Shown here piece by piece: positions 13,021-26,300 of a stretch of DNA of 64,000 nt. Origin of the DNA: Balanoglossus misakiensis (lineage: Eukaryota; Hemichordata); NCBI GenBank assembly GCA_040954595.2, contig CM082590.2, positions 1,736,001 to 1,800,000 on the forward strand, written 5' to 3'. The notes under the pieces were generated by a model. The model did no database searches and had not been told where the DNA came from. It was given only the letters and a program-made list of their open reading frames with translations. Within the stretch, counting starts at the first letter, position 1. The number at the start of each line of letters is the position of its first letter. Made by a program: the position numbers and the translations under genes.

Positions 13021-14199
13021 TCAGTCCGAATTAGATGTATTACTATTGGAGCTGTCATTCTTCTTGCTGGTGGCGAGGTGGCAGTCTTTGCCGCTGTGAG
13101 GTGTGGCTGTGTTGTTAATTTTGAAACAGCGATAGCAGATGTGGCGTCTAAAACACTTGTCGCCCCATTCGCATGTCTGGAGGTTGTACTTGTAACAAAT
13201 ATCGCTCTTCTTGACGGCCTGTGTCTTGCCGCTATCAGTGCCTTGTTTGACGGATTTCAGGGTGTCGGGTGAGAGAAGTTCTTTTTCATAACGGTCGAAG
13301 CAGTCTTGCCAACGTAGTTCTGCGCTTTGTATCTTTTCTAAGATGGTACCGTGGAAATTCAGTACGTCTGACCAATCGTGCTTATGAGCGAGTCTCATTA
13401 AGTTCTGGAGATGCAGTGATCTGGGAGCGCGTTCCTCAGACGAGATGGGCAGGTAGACGGAGTTGAGTATTTCTAATTCACCTCTGACCAGTTGTGCGAT
13501 GGTTAAGTTGTCGAATTTGGGGACTTTTCCTCCTTTTTCGCGAGGTAGGCGCAAATGTGGCCATTTCACTCTGGATTCGTCTGTGAAGCTAGGGGCTTGA
13601 GAGTCACGAGGGGACTTTCCTGGCTTACCTTGTGACATGTAGCCGATCGGCCATTCAGCACGAGTAGACTGTCCGATGGACGTTGGCAATGCGGAGGCGC
13701 CAAATGCCGAATTCACGATGTGAGAGAGTTGTGCGTCGACTGCTTGGTTGGCCGCTGGGTTTTGACGAAGGGTGTCCAGTGTTGGTGGACAGCCGTTGCC
13801 CGACGATAAAGGGATCGATGGAGGCGGTTGCACGAGACTTGTGTTGGCATCCCGCACTCGGAGGGCGGCAAGTTCGTGTTCTAGTTCTGAGATGCCGGAG
13901 CGGGTCTGTAATGCACGCTGCTCTCGTTTCTGCAGTAGGAGTTGCTTTTCCTGTAACAGTTCTGCCTGTCTGGCTTGTAGATCTTCGAGCTGGAGTGAGT
14001 CAGTCTGTTCGACGACGACGGATGTGGTGGGAATGGCAGAGCTTCCATCTGCGCCTTGCGGTTGGGGCACGCCTGTGCAGTTTGGGCCTGGCTGTAACCC
14101 AAGAGCGCGATGCCCTTTTACTGCTTGTTTGCAGCCAGAGCAGTTGGGAGTCCGCCTTTCTGACTGTGGGAGAGTTTTGCTGTCTGAGTGGTCGGACAT
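13021..14199 (-). CDS. Gag-like nucleocapsid protein (Ngaro)
   Basis: A 392-residue protein starting at an ATG 44 bases inside the A1 boundary. An N-terminal CSGCK pair (residues 20-23) precedes a Gln/Leu-rich coiled coil (about 66-116). A central region (about 205-310) contains conserved-looking VKWPHLRLP and KVPKFDNLTIAQLVRGELEIL blocks, plausibly the capsid-like part. The C-terminus has a zinc-binding cluster: C335-x7-C343-x5-C349-x3-H353, then C355-x2-C358, H368 and C373, followed by a Ser/Asn tail. CCCH-type fingers of this sort are common in Gag of DIRS/Ngaro elements. It should package element RNA. The frame is intact. Confidence 0.8.
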   Translation of the reverse strand: MSDHSDSKTLPQSERRTPNCSGCKQAVKGHRALGLQPGPNCTGVPQPQGADGSSAIPTTSVVVEQTDSLQLEDLQARQAELLQEKQLLLQKREQRALQTRSGISELEHELAALRVRDANTSLVQPPPSIPLSSGNGCPPTLDTLRQNPAANQAVDAQLSHIVNSAFGASALPTSIGQSTRAEWPIGYMSQGKPGKSPRDSQAPSFTDESRVKWPHLRLPREKGGKVPKFDNLTIAQLVRGELEILNSVYLPISSEERAPRSLHLQNLMRLAHKHDWSDVLNFHGTILEKIQSAELRWQDCFDRYEKELLSPDTLKSVKQGTDSGKTQAVKKSDICYKYNLQTCEWGDKCFRRHICYRCFKINNTATPHSGKDCHLATSKKNDSSNSNTSNSD

Positions 14200-14242
14200 A
14201 TTGTGACGACAAAGCGGCGAAAAAGACGGATTTTTGGGAGAA

Positions 14243-14379
14243 GTTTTAAGCGAGCGACTGCTCGGAAAAAGTGACTCTACAAGATGGCGGAAGCCCTACA
14301 AAAGTAGCAATTCACTCCGGAAGGCGGGAAGACGCACTACACAGAGGGCGCCCCAAATTACACCCAAGGGGTTGGGCCT
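14243..14379 (-). repeat. Ngaro terminal repeat A1
   Basis: This 137-bp 5' terminal repeat pairs with A2. On the plus strand it contains aagatggcgg, the YY1-like motif also present in the foldback element near 50.95 kb. The satellite resumes at 14380 exactly where block 1 stopped. Confidence 0.93.
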
Positions 14380-17300
14380 ATCACAATATGTCTATAGACA
14401 TATCACGTACATGGACATAAATGCAAGAATGGACACAAATAATTTATGAAGTCAATGTGAACAACTTAACTTGAAGTCAGTACATTGTAAACAGAATACC
14501 ACAGTTGTAATAATTTGTCTGGTCACAATATGTCTATAGACACATCATGTACCGTTACATGGACATGAATGCAAGAATGGACACAGATCATTTATGAAGT
14601 CAATGTGAACAACTTTACTTGAGGTCAGTACATTGTAAACAGAATACCACAGTTGTAATAATTTGTCTGGTCACAATATGTCTATAGACACATCATGTAC
14701 ATGGACGTGAATGCAAGAATTGACCCAGATCATTTGTGAAGTCAATATGAACAACTTTATTTGATGTCAGTACATTGTAAACAGAATACCAGAGTTGTAA
14801 TAATTTGTCTGGTCACAATATGTCTATAGACACATCATGTACATGGACATGAATGCAAGAATGGACACAGATCATTTATGAAGTCAATGTGAACAACTTT
14901 ACTTGAAGTCAGTAAATTGTAAACAGAATACCAGAGTTGTAATAATTTGTCTGGTCACAATATGTCTATAGACACATCATGTACATGGACACGAATGAAA
15001 GAATGCACACAGATCATTTATGAAGTCAATGTGAACAACTTTACTTGAAGTCAGTAAATTGTAAACAGAATACCAGAGTTGTAATAATTTGTCTGGTCAC
15101 AATATGTCTATAGACACATCATGTACATGGACATGAATACAAGAATGGACCCAGATCATTCATGAAGTCAATATGAACAACTTTATTTGATGTCAGTACA
15201 TTGTTAACGGGATACCACAGTTGTAATAATTTGTCAGGTCACAATATGTCTATAGACACATCATGTACATGGGCATGAATGCAAGAATGGACACAGATCA
15301 TTTATGAAGTCAATGTGAACAACTTTACTTGAAGTCAGTACATTGTAAACAGAATACCACAGTTGTAATAATTTGTCTGGTCACAATATGTCTATAGACG
15401 CATCATGTACATGAACATGAATGCAAGAATGGACACAGATCATTTATGAAGTCAATATGAACAACTTTATTTGATGTCAGTACATTGTTAACGGAATACC
15501 ACAGTTGTAATAATTTGTCAGGTCGTAATATGTCTATAGACACATCATGTACATGGGCATGAATGCAAGAATGGACACAGATCATTTATGAAGTCAATAT
15601 GAACAACTTTACTTGAAGTCAGTACATTGTAAACAGAATACCAGAGTTGTAATAATTTGTCTGGTCACAATATGTCTATAGACGCATCATGTACATGAAC
15701 ATGAATGCAAGAATGGACATGCACAGATCATTTATGAAGTCAATGTGAACAACTTTACTTGAAGTCAGTAAATTGTAAACAGAATACCAGAGTTGTAATA
15801 ATTTGTCTGGTCACAATATGTCTATAGACACATCATGTACATGGACACGAATGAAAGAATGCACACAGATCATTTATGAAGTCAATGTGAACAACTTTAC
15901 TTGAAGTCAGTAAATTGTAAACAGAATACCAGAGTTGTAATAATTTGTCTGGTCACAATATGTCTATAGACACATCATGTACATGGACATGAATACAAGA
16001 ATGGACACAGATCATTTATGAAGTCAATGTGAAAAACTTTACTTGAAGTCAGTAAATTGTAAACAGAATACCAGAGTTGTAATAATTTGTCTGGTCACAA
16101 TATGTCTATAGACACATCATGTACATGGACACGAATGCACACAGATCATTTATGAAGTCAATGTAAACAACTTTACTTGAAGTCAATACATTGTAAACAG
16201 AATACCACAGTTGTAATAATTTGTCTGGTCACAATATGTCTATAGACACATCATGTACATGGACATGAATGCAAGAATGGACACAGATCATTTATGAAGT
16301 CAATGTGAACAACTTTACTTGAAGTCAGTAAATTGTAAACAGAATACCAGAGTTGTAATAATTTGTCTGGTCACAATATGTCTATAGACACATCATGTAC
16401 ATGGACACGAATGAAAGAATGCACACAGATCATTTATGAAGTCAATGTGAACAACTTTACTTGAAGTCAGTAAATTGTAAACAGAATACCAGAGTTGTAA
16501 TAATTTGTCTGGTCACAATATGTCTATAGACACATCACGTACATGGACATGAATGCAAGAATGGACACAGATCATTTATGAAGTCAATGTGAACAACTTT
16601 ACTTGAAGTCAGTACATTGTAAACAGAATACCACAGTTGTAATAATTTGTCTGGTCACAATATGTCTATAGACACATCACGTACATGGACATGAATGCAA
16701 GAATGGACACAGATCATTTATGAAGTCAATGTGAACAACTTTACTTGAAGTCAGTACATTGTAAACAGAATACCAGAGTTGTAATAATTTGTCTGGTCAC
16801 AATATGTCTATAGACGCATCATGTACATGAACATGAATGCAAGAATGGACCCAGATCATTCATGAAGTCAATATGAACAACTTTATTTGATGTCAGTACA
16901 TTGTTAACGGAATACCACAGTTGTAATAATTTGTCAGGTCACAATATGTCTATAGACACATCATGTACATGGGCATGAATGCAAGAATGGACACAGATCA
17001 TTTATGAAGTCAATGTGAACAACTTTACTTGAAGTCAGTAAATTGTAAACAGAATACCAGAGTTGTAATAATTTGTCTGGTCACAATATGTCTATAGACA
17101 CATCATGTACATGGACATGAATACAAGAATGGACACAGATCATTTATGAAGTCAATGTGAAAAACTTTACTTGAAGTCAGTAAATTGTAAACAGAATACC
17201 AGAGTTGTAATAATTTGTCTGGTCACAATATGTCTATAGACACATCATGTACATGGACACGAATGCACACAGATCATTTATGAAGTCAATGTGAACAACT

Positions 17301-20300
17301 TTACTTGAAGTCAATACATTGTAAACAGAATACCACAGTTGTAATAATTTGTCTGGTCACAATATGTCTATAGACACATCATGTACATGGACATGAATGC
17401 AAGAATGGACACAGATCATTTATGAAGTCAATGTGAACAACTTTACTTGAAGTCAGTAAATTGTAAACAGAATACCAGAGTTGTAATAATTTGTCTGGTC
17501 ACAATATGTCTATAGACACATCATGTACATGGACACGAATGAAAGAATGCACACAGATCATTTATGAAGTCAATGTGAACAACTTTACTTGAAGTCAGTA
17601 AATTGTAAACAGAATACCAGAGTTGTAATAATTTGTCTGGTCACAATATGTCTATAGACACATCACGTACATGGACATGAATGCAAGAATGGACACAGAT
17701 CATTTATGAAGTCAATGTGAACAACTTTACTTGAAGTCAGTACATTGTAAACAGAATACCACAGTTGTAATAATTTGTCTGGTCACAATATGTCTATAGA
17801 CACATCACGTACATGGACATGAATGCAAGAATGGACACAGATCATTTATGAAGTCAATGTGAACAACTTTACTTGAAGTCAGTACATTGTAAACAGAATA
17901 CCAGAGTTGTAATAATTTGTCTGGTCACAATATGTCTATAGACGCATCATGTACATGAACATGAATGCAAGAATGGACCCAGATCATTCATGAAGTCAAT
18001 ATGAACAACTTTATTTGATGTCAGTACATTGTTAACGGAATACCACAGTTGTAATAATTTGTCAGGTCACAATATGTCTATAGACACATCATGTACATGG
18101 GCATGAATGCAAGAATGGACACAGATCATTTATGAAGTCAATGTGAACAACTTTACTTGAAGTCAGTACATTGTAAACAGAATACCACAGTTGTAATAAT
18201 TTGTCTGGACACAATATGTCTATAGACACATCACGTACATGGACATGAATGCAAGAATGGACACAGATCATTTATGAAGTCAATGTGAACAACTTTACTT
18301 GAAGTCAGTAAATTGTAAACAGAATACCAGAGTTGTAATAATTTGTCTGGTCACAATATGTCTATAGACACATCATGTACATGGACATGAATGCAAGAAT
18401 GGACACAGATCATTTATGAAGTCAATGTGAACAACTTTACTTGAAGTCAGTACATTGTAAACAGAATACCAGAGTTGTAATAATTTGTCTGGTCACAATA
18501 TGTCTATAGACACATCACGTACATGGACATGAATGCAAGAATGGACACAGATCATTTATGAAGTCAATGTGAACAACTTTACTTGAAGTCAGTACATTGT
18601 AAACAGAATACCACAGTTGTAATAATTTGTCTGGTCACAATATGTCTATAGACACATCACGTACATGGACATGAATGCAAGAATGGACACAGATCATTTA
18701 TGAAGTCAATGTGAACAACTTTACTTGAAGTCAGTACATTGTAAACAGAATACCAGAGTTGTAATAATTTGTCTGGTCACAATATGTCTATAGACGCATC
18801 ATGTACATGAACATGAATGCAAGAATGGACCCAGATCATTCATGAAGTCAATATGAACAACTTTATTTGATGTCAGTACATTGTTAACGGAATACCACAG
18901 TTGTAATAATTTGTCAGGTCACAATATGTCTATAGACACATCATGTACATGGGCATGAATGCAAGAATGGACACAGATCATTTATGAAGTCAATGTGAAC
19001 AACTTTACTTGAAGTCAGTACATTGTAAACAGAATACCACAGTTGTAATAATTTGTCTGGACACAATATGTCTATAGACACATCACGTACATGGACATGA
19101 ATGCAAGAATGGACACAGATCATTTATGAAGTCAATGTGAACAACTTTACTTGAAGTCAGTAAATTGTAAACAGAATACCAGAGTTGTAATAATTTGTCT
19201 GGTCACAATATGTCTATAGACACATCATGTACATGGACATGAATGCAAGAATGGACACAGATCATTTATGAAGTCAATGTGAACAACTTTACTTGAAGTC
19301 AGTACATTGTAAACAGAATACCAGAGTTGTAATAATTTGTCTGGTCACAATATGTCTATAGACACATCATGTACATGGACATGAATGCAAGAATGGACAC
19401 AGATCATTTATGAAGTCAATATGAACAACTTTATTTGATGTCTGTACATTGTTAACAGTATACCACAGTTGTAATAATTTGTCTGGTCACAATATGTCTA
19501 TAGACACATCATGTACATGGACATGAATGCAAGAATGGACACAGATCATTTATGAAGTCAATGTGAACAACTTTACTTGAAGTCAGTACATTGTAAACAG
19601 AATACCAGAGTTGTAATAATTTGTCTGGTCACAATATGTCTATAGACACATCACGTACATGGACATGAATGCAAGAATGGACACAGATCATTTATGAAGT
19701 CAATGTGAACAACTTTACTTGAAGTCAGTACATTGTAAACAGAATACCACAGTTGTAATAATTTGTCTGGTCACAATATGTCTATAGACACATCATGTAC
19801 CGGTACATGGACATGAATGCAAGAATGGACACAGATCATTTATGAAGTCAATGTGAACAACTTTACTTGAAGTCAGTACATTGTAAACAGAATACCACAG
19901 TTGTAATAATTTGTCTGGTCACAATATGTCTATAGACACATCATGTACCGGTACATGGACATGAATGCAAGAATGGACACAGATCATTTATGAAGTCAAT
20001 GTGAACAACTTTACTTGAAGTCAGTACATTGTAAACAGAATACCAGAGTTGTAATAATTTGTCTGGTCACAATATGTCTATAGACGCATAATGTACATGA
20101 ACATGAATGCAAGAATGGACCCAGATCATTTATGAAGTCAATATGAACAACTTTATTTGATGTCAGTACATTGTTAACAGAATACCACAGTTGTAATAAT
20201 TTGTCAGATCACAATATGTCTATAGACACATCATGTACATGGGCATGAATGCAAGAATGGACACAGATCATTTATGAAGTCAATGTGAACAACTTTACTT

Positions 20301-23300
20301 GAAGTCAGTACATTGTAAACAGAATACCACAGTTGTAATAATTTGTCTGGACACAATATGTCTATAGACACATCACGTACATGGACATGAATGCAAGAAT
20401 GGACACAGATCATTTATGAAGTCAATGTGAACAACTTTACTTGAAGTCAGTACATTGTAAACAGAATACCACAGTTGTAATAATTTGTCTGCTCACAATA
20501 TGTCTATAGACACATCACGTACATGAACATGAATGCAAGAATGGACACAGATCATTTATGAAGTCAATGTGAACAACTTTACTTGAAGTCAGTACATTGT
20601 AAACAGAATACCACAGTTGTAATAATCTGTCTGGTCACAATATGTCTATAGACGCATCATGTACATGAACATGAATGCAAGAATGGACCCAGATCATTTA
20701 TGAAGTCAATGTGAACAACTTTACTTGAAGTCAGTACATTGTAAACAGAAAACCACAGTTGTAATAATTTGTCTGGACACAATATGTCTATAGACACATC
20801 ACGTACATGGACATGAATGCAAGAATGGACACAGATCATTTATGAAGTCAATGTTAACAACTTTACTTGAAGTCAGTACATTGTAAACAGAATACCACAG
20901 TTGTAATAATTTGTCTGCTCACAATATGTCTATAGACACATCACGTACATGGACATGAATGCAAGAATGGACACAGATCATTTATGAAGTCAATGTGAAC
21001 AACTTTACTTGAAGTCAGTACATTGTAAACAGAATACCACAGTTGTAATAATCTGTCTGGTCACAATATGTCTATAGACGCATCATGTACATGAACATGA
21101 ATGCAGGAATGGACCCAGATCATTTATGAAGTCAATATGAACAACTTTATTTGATGTCAGTACATTGTTAACAGAATACCACAGTTGTAATAATTTGTCA
21201 GGTCACAATATGTCTATAGACACATCATGTACATGGGCATGAATGCAAGAATGGACACAGACCATTTATGAAGTCAATGTGAACAACTTTACTTGAAGTC
21301 AGTACATTGTAAACAGAATACCAGAGTTGTAATAATTTGTCTGGTCACAATATGTCTATAGACACATCACGTACATGGGAATGAATGCAAGAATGGACAC
21401 AGATCATTTATGAAGTCAATGTGAACAACTTTACTTGAAGTCAGTACATTGTAAACAGAATACCAGAGTTGTAATAATTTGTCTGGTCACAATATGTCTA
21501 TAGACACATCACGTACATGGGCATGAATGCAAGAATGGACACAGATCATTTATGAAGTCAATGTGAACAACTTTACTTGAAGTCAGTACATTGTAAACAG
21601 AATACCAGAGTTGTAATAATTTGTCTGGTCACAATATGTCTATAGACGCATCATGTACATGAACATGAATGCAAGAATGGACCCAGATCATTTATGAAGT
21701 CAATATGAACAACTTTATTTGATGTCAGTACATTGTTAACAGAATACCACAGTTGTAATAATTTGTCAGGTCACAATATGTCTATAGACACATCATGTAC
21801 ATGGGCATGAATGCAAGAATGGACACAGATCATTTATGAAGTCAATGTGAACAACTTTACTTGAAGTCAGTACATTGTAAACAGAATACCAGAGTTGTAA
21901 TAATTTGTCTGGTCACAATATGTCTATAGACACATCACGTACATGGGCAAAAATGCAAGAATGGACACAGATCATTTATGAAGTCAATGTGAACAACTTT
22001 ACTTGAAGTCAGTACATTGTAAACAGAATACCAGAGTTGTAATAATTTGTCTGGTCACAATATGTCTATAGACACATCACGTACATGGGCATGAATGCAA
22101 GAATGGACACAGATCATTTATGAAGTCAATGTGAACAACTTTACTTGAAGTCAGTACATTGTAAACAGAATACCAGAGTTGTAATAATTTGTCTGGTCAC
22201 AATATGTCTATAGACACATCATGTACATGGACATGAATGCAAGAATTGACCCAGATCATTTGTGAAGTCAATATGAACAACTTTATTTGATGTCAGTACA
22301 TTGTAAACAGAATACCAGAGTTGTAATAATTTGTCTGGTCACAATATGTCTATAGACACATCATGTACATGGACATGAATGCAAGAATGGACACAGATCA
22401 TTTATGAAGTCAATATGAACAACTTTACTTGAAGTCAGTACATTGTAAACAGAAGACCAGAGTTGTCATAATTTGTCTGATCACAATATGTCTATAGACA
22501 CATCACGTACATGGACATGAATGCAAGAATGGACACAAATCATTTATGAAGTCAATGTGCACAACTTTACTTGAAGTCAGTACATTGTAAACAGAATACC
22601 ACAGTTGTAATAATTTGTCTGGTCACAATATGTCTATAGACACATCATGTACATGGACATGAATGCAAGAATGGACACAGATCATTTATGAAGTCAATAT
22701 GAACAACTTTACTTGAAGTCAGTACATTGTAAACAGAAGACCAGAGTTGTCATAATTTGTCTGATCACAATATGTCTATAGACACATCACGTACATGGAC
22801 ATGAATGCAAGAATGGACACAGATCATTTATGAAGTCAATGTGAACAACTTTACTTGAAGTCAGTACATTGTAAACAGAATACCAGAGTTGTAATAATTT
22901 GTCTGGTCACAATATGTCTATAGACGCATCATGTACATGAACATGAATGCAAGAATGGACCCAGATCATTTATGAAGTCAATATGAACAACTTTATTTGA
23001 TGTCAGTACATTATTAACAGAATACCACAGTTGTAATAATTTGTCAGGTCACAATATGTCTATAGACACATCATGTACATGGGCATGAATGCAAGAATGG
23101 ACACAGATCATTTATGAAGTCAATGTGAACAACTTTACTTGAAGTCAGTACATTGTAAACAGAATACCACAGTTGTAATAATTTGTCTGGACACAATATG
23201 TCTATAGACACCTCACGTACATGGATATGAATGCAAGAATGGACACAGATCATTTATGAAGTCAATGTGAACAACTTTACTTGAAGACAGTACATTGTAA

Positions 23301-26300
23301 ACAGAATACCAGAGTTGTAATAATTTGTCTGCTCACAATATGTCTATAGACACATCATGTAAATTGACACGAATGAAAGAATGCACACAGATCATTTATG
23401 AAGTCAATGCGAACAACTTTACTTGAAGTCAGTACATTGTAAACAGAATACCAGAGTTGTAATAATTTGTCTGGTCACAATATGTCTATAGACACATCAC
23501 GTACATGGACATGAATGCAAGAATGGACACACATCATTTATGAAGTCAATGTGAACAACTTTACTTGAAGTCAGTAAATTGTAAACAGAATACCAGAGTT
23601 GTAATAATTTGTCTTGTCACAATATGTCTATAGACACATCATGTACATGGACATGAATGCAAGAATGGACACAGATCATTTATGAAGTCAATGTGAACAA
23701 CTTTACTTGAAGTCAGTAAATTGTAAACAGAATACCAGAGTTGTAATAATTTGTCTGGTCACAATATGTCTATAGACACATCATGTACATGGACACGAAT
23801 GAAAGAATGCACACAGATCATTTATGAAGTCAATGTGAACAACTTTACTTGAAGTCAGTAAATTGTAAACAGAATACCAGAGTTGTAATAATTTGTCTGG
23901 TCACAATATGTCTATAGACACATCATGTACATGGACATGAATACAAGAATGGACACAGATCATTTATGAAGTCAATGTGAAAAACTTTACTTGAAGTCAG
24001 TAAATTGTAAACAGAATACCAGAGTTGTAATAATTTGTCTGGTCACAATATGTCTATAGACACATCATGTACATGGACACGAATGCACACAGATCATTTA
24101 TGAAGTCAATGTGAACAACTTTACTTGAAGTCAGTACATTGTAAACAGAATACCAGAGTTGTAATAATTTGTCTGGTCACAATATGTCCATAGACACATC
24201 ATGTACATGGACATGAATGCAAGAATGGACACAGATCATTTATGAAGTCAATGTGAACAACTTTACTTGAAGTCAGTAAATTGTAAACAGAATACCAGAG
24301 TTGTAATAATTTGTCTGGTCACAATATGTCTATAGACACATCATGTACATGGACACGAATGCACACAGATCATTTATGAAGTCAATGTGAACAACTTTAC
24401 TTGAAGTCAGTACATTGTAAACAGAATACCACAGTTGTAATAATTTGTCTGGTCACAATATGTCTATAGACACATCACGTACATGGGCATGAATGCAAGA
24501 ATGGACACAGATCATTTATGAAGCCAATGTGAACAACTTTACTTGAAGTCAGTACATTGTAAACAGAATACCAGAGTTGTAATAATTTGTCTGGTCACAA
24601 TATGTCTATAGACACATCACGTACATGGACATGAATGCAAGAATGGACACAGATCATTTATGAAGTCAATGTGAACAACTTTACTTGAAGTCAGTACATT
24701 GTAAACAGAATACCACAGTTGTAATAATTTGTCTGGTCACAATATGTCTATAGACACATCATGTACCGGTACATGGACATGAATGCAAGAATGGACACAG
24801 ATCATTTATGAAGTCAATGTGAACAACTTTACTTGAAGTCAGTACATTGTAAACAGAATACCACAGTTGTAATAATTTGTCTGGTCACAATATGTCTATA
24901 GACACATCATGTACCGGTACATGGACATGAATGCAAGAATGGACACAGATCATTTATGAAGTCAATATGAACAATTTTACTTGAAGTCTGTACATTGTAA
25001 ACAGAATACCACAGTTGTAATAATTTGTCTGGTCACAATATGTCTATAGACACATCATGTACATGGACATGAATGCAAGAATTGACCCAGATCATTTGTG
25101 AAGTCAATATGAACAACTTTATTTGATGTCAGTACATTGTAAACAGAATACCAGAGTTGTAATAATTTGTCTGGTCACAATATGTCTATAGACACATCAT
25201 GTACATGGACATGAATGCAAGAATGGACACAGATCATTTATGAAGTCAATATGAACAACTTTACTTGAAGTCAGTACATTGTAAACAGAAGACCAGAGTT
25301 GTCATAATTTGTCTGATCACAATATGTCTATAGACACATCACGTACATGGACATGAATGCAAGAATGGACACAAATCATTTATGAAGTCAATGTGCACAA
25401 CTTTACTTGAAGTCAGTACATTGTAAACAGAATACCACAGTTGTAATAATTTGTCTGGTCACAATATGTCTATAGACACATCATGTACATGGACATGAAT
25501 GCAAGAATGGACACAGATCATTTATGAAGTCAATATGAACAACTTTACTTGAAGTCAGTACATTGTAAACAGAAGACCAGAGTTGTCATAATTTGTCTGA
25601 TCACAATATGTCTATAGACACATCACGTACATGGACATGAATGCAAGAATGGACACAGATCATTTATGAAGTCAATGTGAACAACTTTACTTGAAGTCAG
25701 TACATTGTAAACAGAATACCAGAGTTGTAATAATTTGTCTGGTCACAATATGTCTATAGACGCATCATGTACATGTACATGAATGCAAGAATGGACCCAG
25801 ATCATTTATGAAGTCAATATGAACAACTTTATTTGATGTCAGTACATTATTAACAGAATACCACAGTTGTAATAATTTGTCAGGTCACAATATGTCTATA
25901 GACACATCATGTACATGGGCATGAATGCAAGAATGGACACAGATCATTTATGAAGTCAATGTGAACAACTTTACTTGAAGTCAGTACATTGTAAACAGAA
26001 TACCACAGTTGTAATAATTTGTCTGGACACAATATGTCTATAGACACCTCACGTACATGGACATGAATGCAAGAATGGACACAGATCATTTATGAAGTCA
26101 ATGTGAACAACTTTACTTGAAGACAGTACATTGTAAACAGAATACCAGAGTTGTAATAATATGTCTGCTCACAATATGTCTATAGACACATCATGTAAAT
26201 TGACACGAATGAAAGAATGCACACAGATCATTTATGAAGTCAATGCGAACAACTTTACTTGAAGTCAGTACATTGTAAACAGAATACCAGAGTTGTAATA

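Larger units (their letters stand above)
10003..14379 (-). mobile_element. Ngaro/PAT-like tyrosine-recombinase-class retrotransposon, YR gene absent
   Basis: A 4377-bp element read on the minus strand. Its order is A1 (14243-14379), gag, RT-RNase H, B1 (10441-10658), A2 (10304-10440), B2 (10003-10220). This A1...B1-A2-B2 arrangement is the split direct repeat of PAT and Ngaro members of the DIRS order, which move as circles through a tyrosine recombinase and make no target-site duplication. Here the satellite reads gtctg before the element and atcacaatatg after it, which rejoin to an intact monomer with no duplicated bases. A1/A2 differ at about 1 of 137 positions and B1/B2 at about 2 of 218, so the insertion is young. 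Only 207 bp lie between the RNase H end and B1, too little for the roughly 1-kb recombinase gene. This copy therefore looks non-autonomous or internally deleted. Confidence 0.9.

Noticed and set aside
11564-14249. Plus-strand frames opposite gag and pol (up to 188 codons)
   Set aside because: Shadows of the recognisable minus-strand gag and reverse transcriptase.
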